Assembly (NCBI GenBank): GCA_913019975.1
Contig: CAJWBH010000017.1
Coordinates: 1 to 64,000 of the forward strand
DNA from: Thalassolituus maritimus
GTDB taxonomy: Bacteria; Pseudomonadota; Gammaproteobacteria; Pseudomonadales; Oceanobacteraceae
DNA: 64,000 nucleotides
Direction of reading: 5' to 3'
Made by a program: the position numbers and the translations under genes. Each line of letters starts with the position of its first letter. Within the stretch, counting starts at the first letter, position 1. Of the stretch, positions 17,113-25,747 are shown piece after piece. A model generated the notes under the pieces. That model was not told the DNA's origin. It did not search any database and saw only the letters and a list, made by a program, of their open reading frames with translations.

Positions 17113-18309
17113 ATGTCATCAACTTCGAAAAGAAGTGGCGAAATTAAGCCGTTTCAGGTCATGGCTATTCTGGCAGAAGCGCAGGCTCTGCAGGCCGCAG
17201 GACATGACATTATCCACCTTGAGGTCGGTGAACCAGATTTCACGACGCCGGAGCCTGTAACCGAAGCAGGTATTGCTGCCTTAAGAGCAGGAAAAACGGG
17301 ATATACACCGGCACTTGGCCTGCCTGAGCTACGCGAAAAAATCGCGCACTATTACCAATCGCGGTTTGGCGTTACCGTGCCAGCATCCCGTGTGGTACTG
17401 ACGCCCGGTGCGTCGGGGGCGTTGCTGCTACTGACGGCTGCGCGGTTGAACCCGGGTGATCAACTGATGCTGGCTGATCCGGGATACCCGTGTAACCGAC
17501 ATTTCGCGCGCGTGTTTGAGGCCCATGGGCAACTGATTCCGGCTGGTCCCGAGCAGAAGTATCAACTGACGTCCGACGATGTTGAACGGCATTGGCAGCC
17601 ATCGACTCGCGCCGCGCTGGTGGCCAGCCCGGCAAATCCGACGGGCACCGTTCTGTCTCTGGATGAATTGTCACAGTTATCACAGGCCGTCGCTAAGCAG
17701 GGCGGTGAGCTTTGGGTTGATGAGATTTATCAGGGGCTGAATTTCGGAGCCGGTGAAGGCGGCGGAGCCGAAACCGTATTATCTGTCGCCGACGACGCTG
17801 TCGTGCTGAACAGCTTTTCCAAATTTTTCGGCATGACGGGCTGGCGCCTCGGCTGGGCTGTCGTACCTGAATCACTGGTTCCTGTGCTGGATACTCTCGC
17901 ACAGAATCTGTTTCTGGCGCCACCTACACCGGCGCAATACGCTGCGTTAGCCGCTTTTTCTCCCGAGGTCATGGCGACATTAGAAGAGCGCCGTCAGATA
18001 CTGCACGAGCGCCGCGATTATCTGCTGAGTGTATTGCCTGAGCTTGGTTTCAAGGTGCCAGTGGTCCCGGAAGGAGCATTCTACGTCTATGCGGATGCCA
18101 GTCGTTTTACCGATGACAGTCTGGCCTTCTGTGCGCGGCTTCTGCGTGAAACGGGGGTTGCCATCACGCCGGGCGTGGACTTTGGCGAGCATCGTGCTGG
18201 CGAGCATGTGCGCTTCGCTTTCACGACCCGTATTGAGCGCTTACAGGAAGCGATAGGGCGCCTTGCTGATTGGTTGCCAGAATACGTTGCTGAACAGGGT
18301 GGTCGATAA
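17113..18309 (+). CDS. PLP-dependent class I/II aminotransferase
   Basis: A 398-residue fold-type I aminotransferase. Features: EVGEPDFTTPE near the N-terminus, substrate/PLP segments ASPANPTGTVL and VDEIYQGLNF, and the Schiff-base lysine in SFSKFFGMTGWRLGW. The subfamily resembles aspartate/alanine-type enzymes but the substrate cannot be fixed from sequence. The ATG at 17113 was chosen over an in-frame TTG at 17104. The stop overlaps the sfsA start by one base, so the pair is co-transcribed. It is divergent from dksA, with about 200 bases between them holding the promoters. Confidence 0.88.
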   Translation: MSSTSKRSGEIKPFQVMAILAEAQALQAAGHDIIHLEVGEPDFTTPEPVTEAGIAALRAGKTGYTPALGLPELREKIAHYYQSRFGVTVPASRVVLTPGASGALLLLTAARLNPGDQLMLADPGYPCNRHFARVFEAHGQLIPAGPEQKYQLTSDDVERHWQPSTRAALVASPANPTGTVLSLDELSQLSQAVAKQGGELWVDEIYQGLNFGAGEGGGAETVLSVADDAVVLNSFSKFFGMTGWRLGWAVVPESLVPVLDTLAQNLFLAPPTPAQYAALAAFSPEVMATLEERRQILHERRDYLLSVLPELGFKVPVVPEGAFYVYADASRFTDDSLAFCARLLRETGVAITPGVDFGEHRAGEHVRFAFTTRIERLQEAIGRLADWLPEYVAEQGGR

Positions 18310-19019
18310 TGCAGTACGAATTACCTCTGATCGAAGGCACTCTGATTAAGCGTTATAAGCGCTTTCTTGCCGATATCCGTTTGCAGGACGGCTCCGAGAT
18401 TACAGTGCATTGCCCGAACACAGGTTCGATGAAACGCTGCGCTGAGCCGGGGAGTAAAGTCTGGATTTCGGACAGTGCGAACCCGAAGCGCAAATACCGC
18501 TATACCTGGGAATGGGTCGAAGTGGATGGAAAGTACCGTGTTTGCGTGAACACCTCCCGTCCTAATCAGATCATTGGTGAGGCACTCGAGGCCAGAGCGA
18601 TAGAAAGCCTTACTGATTATGAATCACTGCAGCGGGAGCCCAAAGTCGAGGATGGCCGCCTCGACTTCTGCCAGGTGTTTGAAGACGGTCGCCGGTGCTG
18701 GATTGAAGTAAAAAGTGTCACTCTGCTCGAAGAAGACAATGGCCTTGGTTGCTTTCCGGACGCAGTAACCGACCGCGGACGTAAGCACTTGCTTCGTCTA
18801 CAGGCCCTGAAAGAAGAGGGGGACCGGGCGGTACTTCTGTTTTGTGTGCCTCACGAAGGTATTCATGAAGTGACCGTGGCAGAGCATATCGACCCCAGGT
18901 ACGCTGAGGCGTTACGTGCGGTGGTGGCTTCGGGGGTTGAAGTGATGGCGGCGAAGGTCAGCTTCGCCGACGATGATTCAGGACTTGAGGTCAGTGGCGT
19001 ATTGCCGGTAGTGCTCTGA
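18309..19019 (+). CDS. sfsA: SfsA family protein
   Basis: This 236-residue protein belongs to the SfsA (sugar fermentation stimulation) family, seen from HCPNTGSMKRC, WEWVEVDGKYRVCVNTSRPN and the acidic nuclease-like segment RCWIEVKSVTLLEE. Family members have a DNA-binding OB-like part and a nuclease-like fold; the physiological role is unclear. It starts within the stop codon of the aminotransferase gene (TAATG). The name reflects family membership only. Confidence 0.92.
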   Translation: MQYELPLIEGTLIKRYKRFLADIRLQDGSEITVHCPNTGSMKRCAEPGSKVWISDSANPKRKYRYTWEWVEVDGKYRVCVNTSRPNQIIGEALEARAIESLTDYESLQREPKVEDGRLDFCQVFEDGRRCWIEVKSVTLLEEDNGLGCFPDAVTDRGRKHLLRLQALKEEGDRAVLLFCVPHEGIHEVTVAEHIDPRYAEALRAVVASGVEVMAAKVSFADDDSGLEVSGVLPVVL

Positions 19020-19070
19020 CAGTACTTTGAGAGCAATTTGAGAGCACTCTGATGTATTTCAGGTTACTGG

Positions 19071-19388
19071 TCAGAGTTCTACCCAGATATCGTCATCGCG
19101 TACTTCGCAAGGGAGTGGCGTGAGCGACTGGCCGGTGCAGGGGCCGGATACACAGTAACCGCTTTCGATCAGAAACAGTGCGCCGTGCATGGCGCACTGA
19201 ATCAGCCTGCCATCCGAATCCAGAAACTGATCTGGCATCCATTCAAGGTTTACGCCCAGATGCGGGCAATGATTACGGTAGGCGTAAAGAGTGCCTTGTT
19301 GGCGGACAATAAAAAAGGAATGTTCGTCGAGTTCGAATCCACGGGACTGACCTTCTTGCAGGTCGGAATCTTTGCAGATGGCTGGCAC
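19071..19388 (-). CDS. Rieske [2Fe-2S] domain protein
   Basis: A small soluble Rieske protein. With the GTG start at 19388 (AGGA 7 bases upstream) it has 105 residues. The cluster ligands are Cys41 and His43 in CPHLG and Cys65 and His68 in CAMHG, the usual CxH...CxxH pattern. The longer ORF up to 19511 would read through a strong intrinsic terminator (19464-19504), so the shorter start is preferred. It could be a stand-alone ferredoxin-like electron carrier; no oxygenase partner lies nearby. It is convergent with sfsA. Confidence 0.85.
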   Translation of the reverse strand: MPAICKDSDLQEGQSRGFELDEHSFFIVRQQGTLYAYRNHCPHLGVNLEWMPDQFLDSDGRLIQCAMHGALFLIESGYCVSGPCTGQSLTPLPCEVRDDDIWVEL

Positions 19389-19463
19389 AGTGCGTCCTGT
19401 TACTTCGTTTGATCGTAAGAAAAGCCGGAGGGCTATTCTAGCAAGGCGATCTGACAAGCGGGC

Positions 19464-19504
19464 AAAAAAACGCCCCTCGACTCTTCGTGAAAAGATAGAG
19501 GGGC
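19464..19504 (-). terminator. Terminator of the candidate Fur sRNA
   Basis: On the minus strand a perfect 7-bp stem (GCCCCTC 19498-19504 with GAGGGGC 19472-19478) carries a 19-base loop and is followed by G and a run of seven T residues. Confidence 0.85.
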
Positions 19505-19605
19505 AAAGCAACCGTGATTAGCCTGGCCTCTCGGCCAGTGATGAGAGAGATCATCATTCAGACCATGTCAGAATGCTGAACATCGCTGGTGATGAGCCAG
19601 CGACA
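19464..19605 (-). ncRNA. Candidate Fur-controlled small RNA
   Basis: Predicted transcript of about 142 nt with no ORF of note. It starts about 7 bases after a sigma-70 -10 element and ends at a strong terminator. Three hairpins are visible: CGCTGG/CCAGCG at the 5' end (19584-19589 with 19597-19602), CTGGCC/GGCCAG (19523-19528 with 19533-19538) and the terminator stem. The part between 19540 and 19580 is largely unpaired and could be a target-pairing region. A near-consensus Fur box overlaps the -35. By analogy with RyhB and PrrF it may spare iron under starvation; sequence similarity to those RNAs was not recognised. Confidence 0.7.
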
Positions 19606-19611
19606 GGATTC

Positions 19612-19652
19612 ATACTAGGGCAGGCTCTAAATGCAGTCAATAATAATTATCA
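19612..19652 (-). promoter_or_regulatory. Sigma-70 promoter with Fur box
   Basis: Minus strand: -35 TTGACT (19635-19640), a 17-base spacer, -10 TAGTAT (19612-19617). The 15-mer TGATAATTATTATTG at 19638-19652 matches 12 of 14 defined positions of the Fur 7-1-7 consensus TGATAATNATTATCA and overlaps the -35, the classic position for Fur repression. Confidence 0.8.
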
Positions 19653-19706
19653 TTTAGTTTTGTAAAGAGTGTGTCAAAGGCGTTCTCTCTGACCAGAGAG
19701 CGCATT

Positions 19707-20492
19707 TCAGTGCTGCTCAAGTACCTGCTGGTTCATCATATTGATGCGTCGTGCCAGGTTTTCAATCAGGTTAACCGCAGCCTGAGGTTGTGCTTCGATC
19801 AATACGGTAAAGTCCTGCTGCGGCACTGCCATCACAGTACATGCCGTTGAGGCGATGATGGACGCCGAACGCTTTTCGCCAGTAAACACTGCCATTGCAC
19901 CAAAGACTTCATCTTCACCCAGTTCGCCGACAGAGACTCCGTCCACGATCACATCAGCATTGCCACTGATGATGGTATACACCATGTCGGCGTCGTCGCC
20001 TTGTTGAATAATGATGTCGCCCGCTGAAAAATTCAGGAATCCGGCCGCAGGTTTGAGCTGCTCTTTCGACAGAGCGCCGAGGCGTTCTGTCAGTAGCGAA
20101 TTGAGGGTGACCAGGTAATGGCTCCAGCAGTGCTGGCGGCGCTTATCGTTGTAGATATGAAGCAGAAAATCATCGCGATTGACGGGTTGTAGTTCGACAT
20201 AGCCATCGGTCATGAGTGTTGGTGATGGCAGGTGGAACGACTGACTGATTCCGATCAGGTCGCCTTCTTCACAGGAGAACAGGGTATTTTCGTTGCTGCA
20301 GATATTGATGATGCCATCTTTGACAAGGAACAGGGTGTCTTCGTCAAAGTGCTCGTAGAGGTCATCCACTGATTCAAAAGTGACAGTATTCTGAGTGTGA
20401 GCGAAACCTTGTAGCATCTCTCTTGCGAGTTGCTGCAGCCGGGGGGAGTTCGCTTCAAATCCTGTCGCGGGTTCAGTTCCATTCTGATACAT
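19707..20492 (-). CDS. Cyclic-nucleotide-binding domain protein without HTH
   Basis: A 261-residue protein whose second half (about 150-245) is a Crp-like cNMP-binding beta-roll (FSAGDIIIQQGDDADMVYTIISG, then GELGEDEVFGAMAVFTGEKRSASIIA). The first half has a more degenerate beta-roll (LFLVKDGIINICSNENTLFSCEEGDLIG). No C-terminal helix-turn-helix follows: the chain ends about 20 residues after the domain. So it is not a standard Crp/Fnr activator and may sense a nucleotide for a partner. The ligand is unknown. A hairpin just after its stop (CTCTCT-GACC-AGAGAG) lacks a T-tract. Confidence 0.8.
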   Translation of the reverse strand: MYQNGTEPATGFEANSPRLQQLAREMLQGFAHTQNTVTFESVDDLYEHFDEDTLFLVKDGIINICSNENTLFSCEEGDLIGISQSFHLPSPTLMTDGYVELQPVNRDDFLLHIYNDKRRQHCWSHYLVTLNSLLTERLGALSKEQLKPAAGFLNFSAGDIIIQQGDDADMVYTIISGNADVIVDGVSVGELGEDEVFGAMAVFTGEKRSASIIASTACTVMAVPQQDFTVLIEAQPQAAVNLIENLARRINMMNQQVLEQH

Positions 20493-20589
20493 GGTGCCTC
20501 TCTTGCTTCTGTGAGCAATTCGTTGATGACACTACTTTACCCGATTCGGCTGAGATGTAAGCAGCCTCAGTCGCTCAGTGATAACTGAG

Positions 20590-20937
20590 TCACATATTGC
20601 TCGTGTGGCGCAAACGTGTCCCCATTGTCACTGATAAGCGGATCTCTTCGGCGCTCAGTTCGGGCGGGAAATAGCAACCGCTGATTTTTGCATCCGCCAG
20701 ACTCGCGCCTCCGAGTTGGCAGCCCCGGAAGTCTATACCACGCAGATCCGAACCGCGGAAATACGTATCTGTGAGGTCCATACCGGATACGTTGAGCTTA
20801 CGAAGATCCAGACCTCGAAGATCACACCCGGTAAGATCACAGGACTGCCCGGACTCGCGCGCCTGATTAAAGCCCTCGACGTTATCGTCGCGCAGCATCA
20901 AATACATCGGGTCCTGACTGATTTGAGGTGTGGTCAT
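20590..20937 (-). CDS. Pentapeptide-repeat protein
   Basis: A 115-residue protein with about eight A(D/N)LxX-type pentapeptide repeats between residues 33 and 83 (CDLTGCDLRGLDLRKLNVSG and on), predicted to fold as a short right-handed beta-helix. The ATG at 20937 has an AGGAG ribosome-binding site; the longer ORF upstream runs into the divergent polB region and is rejected. The N-terminal part is helical and acidic, and the C-terminal tail is PPELSAEEIRLSVTMGTRLRH. Function unknown; it is too short to be a Qnr-like DNA mimic with confidence. Confidence 0.85.
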   Translation of the reverse strand: MTTPQISQDPMYLMLRDDNVEGFNQARESGQSCDLTGCDLRGLDLRKLNVSGMDLTDTYFRGSDLRGIDFRGCQLGGASLADAKISGCYFPPELSAEEIRLSVTMGTRLRHTSNM

Positions 20938-20992
20938 GCAGTGACTCCTGAAATACACTTTGATGCTCTCAGTATAGGCACTGGTTCTGACA

Positions 20993-23365
20993 TTGCTCTC
21001 CACACCGCTTCCCGCATTTCTTCTCAGCAGTCGCTGGCAGGATGAGGGCGATACAACACAACTGATTTTCTGGTGGGCGACTCCCCAAGGTGCCGTCCGT
21101 ACCTGTATCGAACAGCCCTGCGTTTGCTTTATTCCGGCGAAACACAAGGGGCGTGCTCAAGAGGTCATATCGGCCCTTGGCTGGCCCATTACCTTGCGGG
21201 AAGTTAGCTTAAAGCTGTTCAGTCAGGAACCGGCCGTCGCCTGTTATCTTCCTTCTGCTTTCCTTTACCGCTGGCGCGATGTCCTGAGCGACCAGAAAAT
21301 TCAGGTTTATGAGTTGGATATCCGCCCCACCGATCGGTATTTGATGGAGCGTTTTATTGCCGGGTCGGCTCAGATACATGGTGGGGAGTGGACGTCTTTC
21401 TCGCAATCTGCCACCTGGCACTCTGCGACCGGTGTGCAGCTTACTCCTGGTGATTATCGTCCGGAACTGCGTTACCTGTCGGTGGATATCGAAACTTCGT
21501 TCCCGCGCACGGATGAGCCTGACCGGCTGTTTTCTATTGCTTTTTATGCACCCGATTTCTCTCACGTTCTGATGATCAGTGACCAGAAAGGCGATAATTA
21601 TGAAGCGGTTGCCGATGAGCCTGCTTTACTGACACGTTTTCTGGATGTCATCGCAGAGTATGATCCAGATGTACTGATCGGCTGGAATTTTATTCAGTTT
21701 GATATGGCGTTTCTTAAGCGTAAGTATGCCGAGCACGATATCCCGTTCGCCCTTGGTCGCGACGGCAGTCTGCTGGACTGGCGCCAGTCTGCACAGAACC
21801 CGGATCGTACTTTCCTGCATACGCCAGGGCGGGTGATCCTCGATGGAATAGAATGTCTGCGTACGGCAACCTGGCAGTTTGATAGCTTCGCGCTTGATGA
21901 CGTTGCTGATCAGCTTCTGGGCGAAGGTAAGTTACTTCATGGCGAAGAGCGCGGTGGTGATATTGAGCGGCTGTTTGTTGAAAATAAGCAGGCGCTTGCG
22001 GCTTATAACCTGAAAGACTGTGAACTTGTCTGGCGTATTTTTGAGCACACGGATCTGTTCAGTTTTCTGGTTGAGCGCTCGCGTATGACGGGTCTGCTGA
22101 TGGATCGCATGGGCGGCTCTGTTGCCGCTTTTGAATACATGTATCTGCCTCGCATGCACCGGGCTGGCTGGGTTGCGCCGAATATGGGGGACGGTTACAG
22201 CGCAGAAAAAAGCCCAGGCGGCTATGTTATGGACTCACAGCCGGGCTTGTTCAGGCATGTACTTGTGCTGGATTTTAAAAGTCTCTACCCCTCTATTATC
22301 CGGACATTCTGCATAGATCCGGTTGGTTTGATTACAGGGGAACATGCGCCGGCTGAAGAGGTTATTCCCGGATACTTTGGTGGCGTATTTCATCGGGATC
22401 AGCACATTCTTCCTGATTTAATCCGACATCTTGGTGAGCTCAGGGAGGAGGCAAAAAAGCACAATAACCAGCCGCTTTCTCAGGCGATCAAAATCATCAT
22501 GGCTTCGTGTTATGGCGTGCTGGGGTCTGACGGATGCCGCTTTTACGACACGAGATTAGCGGCCTCAATCACCAAACGTGGTCATGACATTATTCAGCGA
22601 ACAACGGCTTATATTGCTGAGAAAGGCTATCAGGTTATTTACGGCGATACTGACTCGGTTTTCGTTTGGCTGCGTCAGGACCTCGATGATCACGAGGCCG
22701 ATAAGCTAGGGCATCAACTGGCTGAAGATATTAACCAGTGGCTTTCCATTGAACTGAAAAACGAATTCAGGCTCCAAAGCTATCTGGAACTCGAATACGA
22801 AACGCATTACCGACAGTTCTTTATGCCGTCCATCCGCGGTGCCGAAACTGGAAGTAAGAAGCGCTATGCTGGCATCAATGCGAGTGATGAACGATTAGTA
22901 TTTAAAGGCTTAGAAGCGGTGCGGAGCGACTGGACACCGTTGGCTCGTGAGTTCCAGAAAGAGTTATACCGTCGGGTGTTCTGTGGCGAGCCATGGGGGC
23001 AGTGGCTAAAAGATCAGGTCGGTGAACTTTTTGATGGCAACGCAGATGACATGCTGATATATCGTAAGCGCTTGCGACGACCATTACCTCACTACCAGAA
23101 AAGCAGGCCGCCCCATGCGAAAGCCGCGGCGGTGATGGATCGTTGGCTGGAGACCCAGAAACGTCCCCCCAGATATCAGGACAGGGGAGGGTGGATCAGT
23201 TACGTCATGACAGTGAACGGGCCAGAGCCAGTAGAGGTGCAACAGTCGGCCATCGACTATGACCACTATCTGGAAAAACAACTTAAACCAGTAGCTGACT
23301 CTATCTTTCAGTTTACTGGCCATAATTTTGATCAGGAAGCCGGCCAGCAACACCGACTGTTCTGA
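20993..23365 (+). CDS. polB: DNA polymerase II (family B)
   Basis: A 790-residue family B DNA polymerase, SOS-linked in E. coli. The 3'-5' exonuclease motifs are LSVDIETS (Exo I), IGWNFIQFDMAFL (Exo II) and YNLKDCELV (Exo III). Polymerase motifs are DFKSLYPSII (A), a KIIMASCYGVLGS block (B) and YGDTDSVFV (C). Length is close to E. coli PolB (783). The start is a TTG at 20993; an in-frame upstream ATG is followed by a stop, so any other start must lie downstream. No clear LexA box was found in the divergent gap with the pentapeptide gene. Confidence 0.95.
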   Translation: MLSTPLPAFLLSSRWQDEGDTTQLIFWWATPQGAVRTCIEQPCVCFIPAKHKGRAQEVISALGWPITLREVSLKLFSQEPAVACYLPSAFLYRWRDVLSDQKIQVYELDIRPTDRYLMERFIAGSAQIHGGEWTSFSQSATWHSATGVQLTPGDYRPELRYLSVDIETSFPRTDEPDRLFSIAFYAPDFSHVLMISDQKGDNYEAVADEPALLTRFLDVIAEYDPDVLIGWNFIQFDMAFLKRKYAEHDIPFALGRDGSLLDWRQSAQNPDRTFLHTPGRVILDGIECLRTATWQFDSFALDDVADQLLGEGKLLHGEERGGDIERLFVENKQALAAYNLKDCELVWRIFEHTDLFSFLVERSRMTGLLMDRMGGSVAAFEYMYLPRMHRAGWVAPNMGDGYSAEKSPGGYVMDSQPGLFRHVLVLDFKSLYPSIIRTFCIDPVGLITGEHAPAEEVIPGYFGGVFHRDQHILPDLIRHLGELREEAKKHNNQPLSQAIKIIMASCYGVLGSDGCRFYDTRLAASITKRGHDIIQRTTAYIAEKGYQVIYGDTDSVFVWLRQDLDDHEADKLGHQLAEDINQWLSIELKNEFRLQSYLELEYETHYRQFFMPSIRGAETGSKKRYAGINASDERLVFKGLEAVRSDWTPLAREFQKELYRRVFCGEPWGQWLKDQVGELFDGNADDMLIYRKRLRRPLPHYQKSRPPHAKAAAVMDRWLETQKRPPRYQDRGGWISYVMTVNGPEPVEVQQSAIDYDHYLEKQLKPVADSIFQFTGHNFDQEAGQQHRLF

Positions 23366-23391
23366 CCGGCAGAATAACGACAGGAAATACT

Positions 23392-24360
23392 ATGATCAGA
23401 TGTATGCTCGAAAGTAGCGACGGTTCTATCCGTACTGGTGGTTCTGAATTGCTGATTGAGTGGCAGCGTAACCGTGAGGGTAAGTTCTGGCTTGATATCC
23501 AGGAAGAAGATACGTCCGGTGAGCGCAAATTACTAGAGAACCTGGGTCTGCATACTCTGGCAGTACAGGATGCTCAGCGTGATCGTCACCCGCCTAAACT
23601 CGAAGAGTTCGATGATTTCACTTTTGTACTGTATCGGGGCATTGCCAGCTTTAACTCGGAGTTGGTGCATGACTCGCAGAACATCGCATTTTTTGTCGGT
23701 GAGAATTTCCTTGTTACCCGTCACCCAAAACCTGCGGTCAGTATTGAAAAATTGTTTTCTGAACAGGGCTCAAAGTTACTTAAGCAAGGCCCGGGGTTTC
23801 TTGCTCTGCGAATTATGCATACGTCGGCGGGGCTGTATCTTGATGCGTTGCTTGAGTTCGAAGAGCGCCTGAGCGATATCGAAGATGCTCTGCTAGACGA
23901 CGGTAATGACGACCTGATGCGTGAGCTGGTGACCTACCGTACTCGCCTGGTAAAACTGCGGCGCTTGTTTAATTATCACCGCAATATTACCGATGAATTG
24001 CGCAGTGATGAGTATCTGGCCCTGAATTATAAAGACGACCCGATGGGGCACGCGATCACAGACCTTCACGATCGTTTTGACCGTCTCTATACGCTTGCGG
24101 AAATTTTCTACAGCATCAGCGGTGATTTAATTGATGGTTATATTTCTATTGCTTCACATCAGCTGAACCGTACGATGCAGGTGCTCACAGTCATTACTGC
24201 GATATTTGTGCCTCTCGGCTTTCTGGCGGGCCTCTACGGGATGAACTTTGAATACATTCCCGAGCTTAAAATAGAAAATGGCTACTTTATTTTATTAGCG
24301 GCCATGGGCTCAATTGCTGTGGGGCTGCTGGCGCTGTTCCGTAAAATACGCTGGCTATAA
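23392..24360 (+). CDS. CorA-family divalent cation transporter
   Basis: A 322-residue CorA/MIT-superfamily channel with a long cytosolic N-terminal domain and two C-terminal membrane helices. The pore signature is YGMNF (in LYGMNFEYIPEL) at the end of the first helix. The C-terminus RKIRWL is short and basic, as in CorA. YGMNF with EYIPEL fits CorA rather than ZntB, so Mg2+ or Co2+ transport is likely; the exact ion is not provable here. It starts 26 bases after polB and may be co-transcribed. Confidence 0.88.
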   Translation: MIRCMLESSDGSIRTGGSELLIEWQRNREGKFWLDIQEEDTSGERKLLENLGLHTLAVQDAQRDRHPPKLEEFDDFTFVLYRGIASFNSELVHDSQNIAFFVGENFLVTRHPKPAVSIEKLFSEQGSKLLKQGPGFLALRIMHTSAGLYLDALLEFEERLSDIEDALLDDGNDDLMRELVTYRTRLVKLRRLFNYHRNITDELRSDEYLALNYKDDPMGHAITDLHDRFDRLYTLAEIFYSISGDLIDGYISIASHQLNRTMQVLTVITAIFVPLGFLAGLYGMNFEYIPELKIENGYFILLAAMGSIAVGLLALFRKIRWL

Positions 24361-24365
24361 TAGTT

Positions 24366-24404
24366 GCTGAATGTGGGCTCTGGTAATCAGAGTCCACATT
24401 CAGC
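24366..24404. terminator. Long hairpin between convergent genes
   Basis: A 17-bp stem (24366-24382 with 24388-24404, one G-U pair) with a 5-base loop lies between the convergent corA-like and di-haem genes and includes the stop codon of the latter. There is no T-tract on either side. It may act as a bidirectional 3'-end barrier. Confidence 0.6.
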
Positions 24405-25631
24405 GGCATCTTCGGGAAGCAGGTGTTCGTACTGCTCATCGGTCAGGCTATAAAGGAAGCAGACCAGTCCTTCGATATCGTTTTCACTCAGTGCCGTACC
24501 CTGACGCAGTTCTGTAAAACTGATGTTCTCGCCGACTTCTGGTGCCGCCCAGGCAATCCCGGTTTCCGGGTTTATGCCGTTAGTTGAGTTTGTCAGGTGG
24601 CGGTCGTAAAAGCGGATGACGGTATCCAGCGACTGAAACACCCCATTGTGCATGTAGGGCGCCGTGACGCCGACGTTGCGTAACGTTGGTACCCGGAACT
24701 TCCCTTCAAGCCCACTTGTATCAGTCTCGTCTGAAACAGCGTCAATGGCAGCGAGGCCTGTATCGGTAAAGCCATCTTCGCTGCCGTTCGCTGTGCGGAG
24801 TTCGGTATTCACCGGGACGCCAATATTGTGAAATTCGTAATTGCTGAATGTCTCGCCACTATTGCCATTGGGGCGAAGCTGATGGCAGGTTGCGCAGTTG
24901 GTAAATTGCTGCGAGAAAAAGCGAGCTTTGCCCAGCGCTGCTTTGGACACTGGGCTGTATTGGTATTCGCCGCGGATGAATTTGTCGTATTTTGAATTGA
25001 AGGGCGACATCACGGGGCTGCGCTCAAAGGCAGCAATCGCCTGCGTCATCGCGCTGTAGGCTGCGTCCACATCATCAAAAATATTGGTGCCGTACAGTTC
25101 GGTAAAGGCTTCTTCGTAGCCGGTGTTTTCACGCAGACGCGCGACGACGGTCGCCTTGTCTGGCATGTTCATCTCGACAGGATTCAGAGGCGGGCCGCCG
25201 GCCTGATCTTCCAGTGTCGTTGCACGACCATCCCAGAACTGGCCACCTATGTAGCCCACATAGTCTGCCTGCGGGCTGTTAAAACGACGGTGCGTGCCGA
25301 AGCTGAACTCAGGGATACTGGCAGAGTAAAGTGCCGTTGGGGTATTTCTGTCACCGAGAGAAACGCCATCATCACCTAATGAGGCAGCGCGAACGTTGCC
25401 GCCGTCGTTGGTCGAAGGTTCTGTAAACGCATGGTCAGGATCATGGCAGGTCGCGCAGGACTGTGTGCGGTCCAGAGATAGGTTGGTATCGTGAAACAGG
25501 GATTCACCCAGGTCTATCGTCTTGCTCTCAAGGTCACTGGCTGAAGCGGAGTCTGAACCACCACTGCCGCCGCCACAGGCCGTCAGGCCTGCCGATAAGA
25601 AAACCGTCACAGCGAGCAGGCTGAGCTTCAT
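24387..25631 (-). CDS. Di-haem cytochrome c peroxidase-like lipoprotein
   Basis: A 414-residue (from ATG 25631) CCP/MauG-family protein with two c-type haem sites, CATCHDPDH and CATCHQLRP. The N-terminus is a lipoprotein signal with lipobox LTAC followed by a Gly/Ser linker (CGGGSGGSDS). The later RVPTLRNVGVTAPYMHNG block is typical of the family. It would be periplasmic and membrane-anchored. Starts six and three codons upstream are possible, but 25631 gives a compact signal peptide. It diverges from the imelysin operon; the shared 190-base gap holds an FNR-like palindrome and a Fur-like box. It is either a peroxidase or a redox partner of that cluster. Confidence 0.9.
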   Translation of the reverse strand: MKLSLLAVTVFLSAGLTACGGGSGGSDSASASDLESKTIDLGESLFHDTNLSLDRTQSCATCHDPDHAFTEPSTNDGGNVRAASLGDDGVSLGDRNTPTALYSASIPEFSFGTHRRFNSPQADYVGYIGGQFWDGRATTLEDQAGGPPLNPVEMNMPDKATVVARLRENTGYEEAFTELYGTNIFDDVDAAYSAMTQAIAAFERSPVMSPFNSKYDKFIRGEYQYSPVSKAALGKARFFSQQFTNCATCHQLRPNGNSGETFSNYEFHNIGVPVNTELRTANGSEDGFTDTGLAAIDAVSDETDTSGLEGKFRVPTLRNVGVTAPYMHNGVFQSLDTVIRFYDRHLTNSTNGINPETGIAWAAPEVGENISFTELRQGTALSENDIEGLVCFLYSLTDEQYEHLLPEDAAECGL

Positions 25632-25712
25632 ATTCCACACCATGTACACACCATAAAAAAATACGACTATTCGGGTCAGTTGTTGAGCATAACGCGATAG
25701 TAGCAGATGATC

Positions 25713-25726
25713 GTGATTTAAATCAT
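25713..25726. promoter_or_regulatory. FNR/ANR-like palindrome
   Basis: GTGATTTAAATCAT contains the perfect 12-base palindrome TGATTTAAATCA and differs by one base per half from the FNR consensus TTGAT-N4-ATCAA. It lies in the gap between the divergent peroxidase-like gene and the imelysin gene. The factor is inferred only. Confidence 0.45.
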
Positions 25727-25747
25727 GACATTAGCTTACATTTGGTA

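Noticed and set aside
19389-19511. N-terminal extension of the Rieske protein
   Set aside because: It would translate a strong intrinsic terminator and adds a basic segment without signal-peptide character; GTG at 19388 has an AGGA.
20938-21147. N-terminal extension of the pentapeptide-repeat protein
   Set aside because: Overlaps the start of polB on the other strand; the ATG at 20937 has AGGAG.
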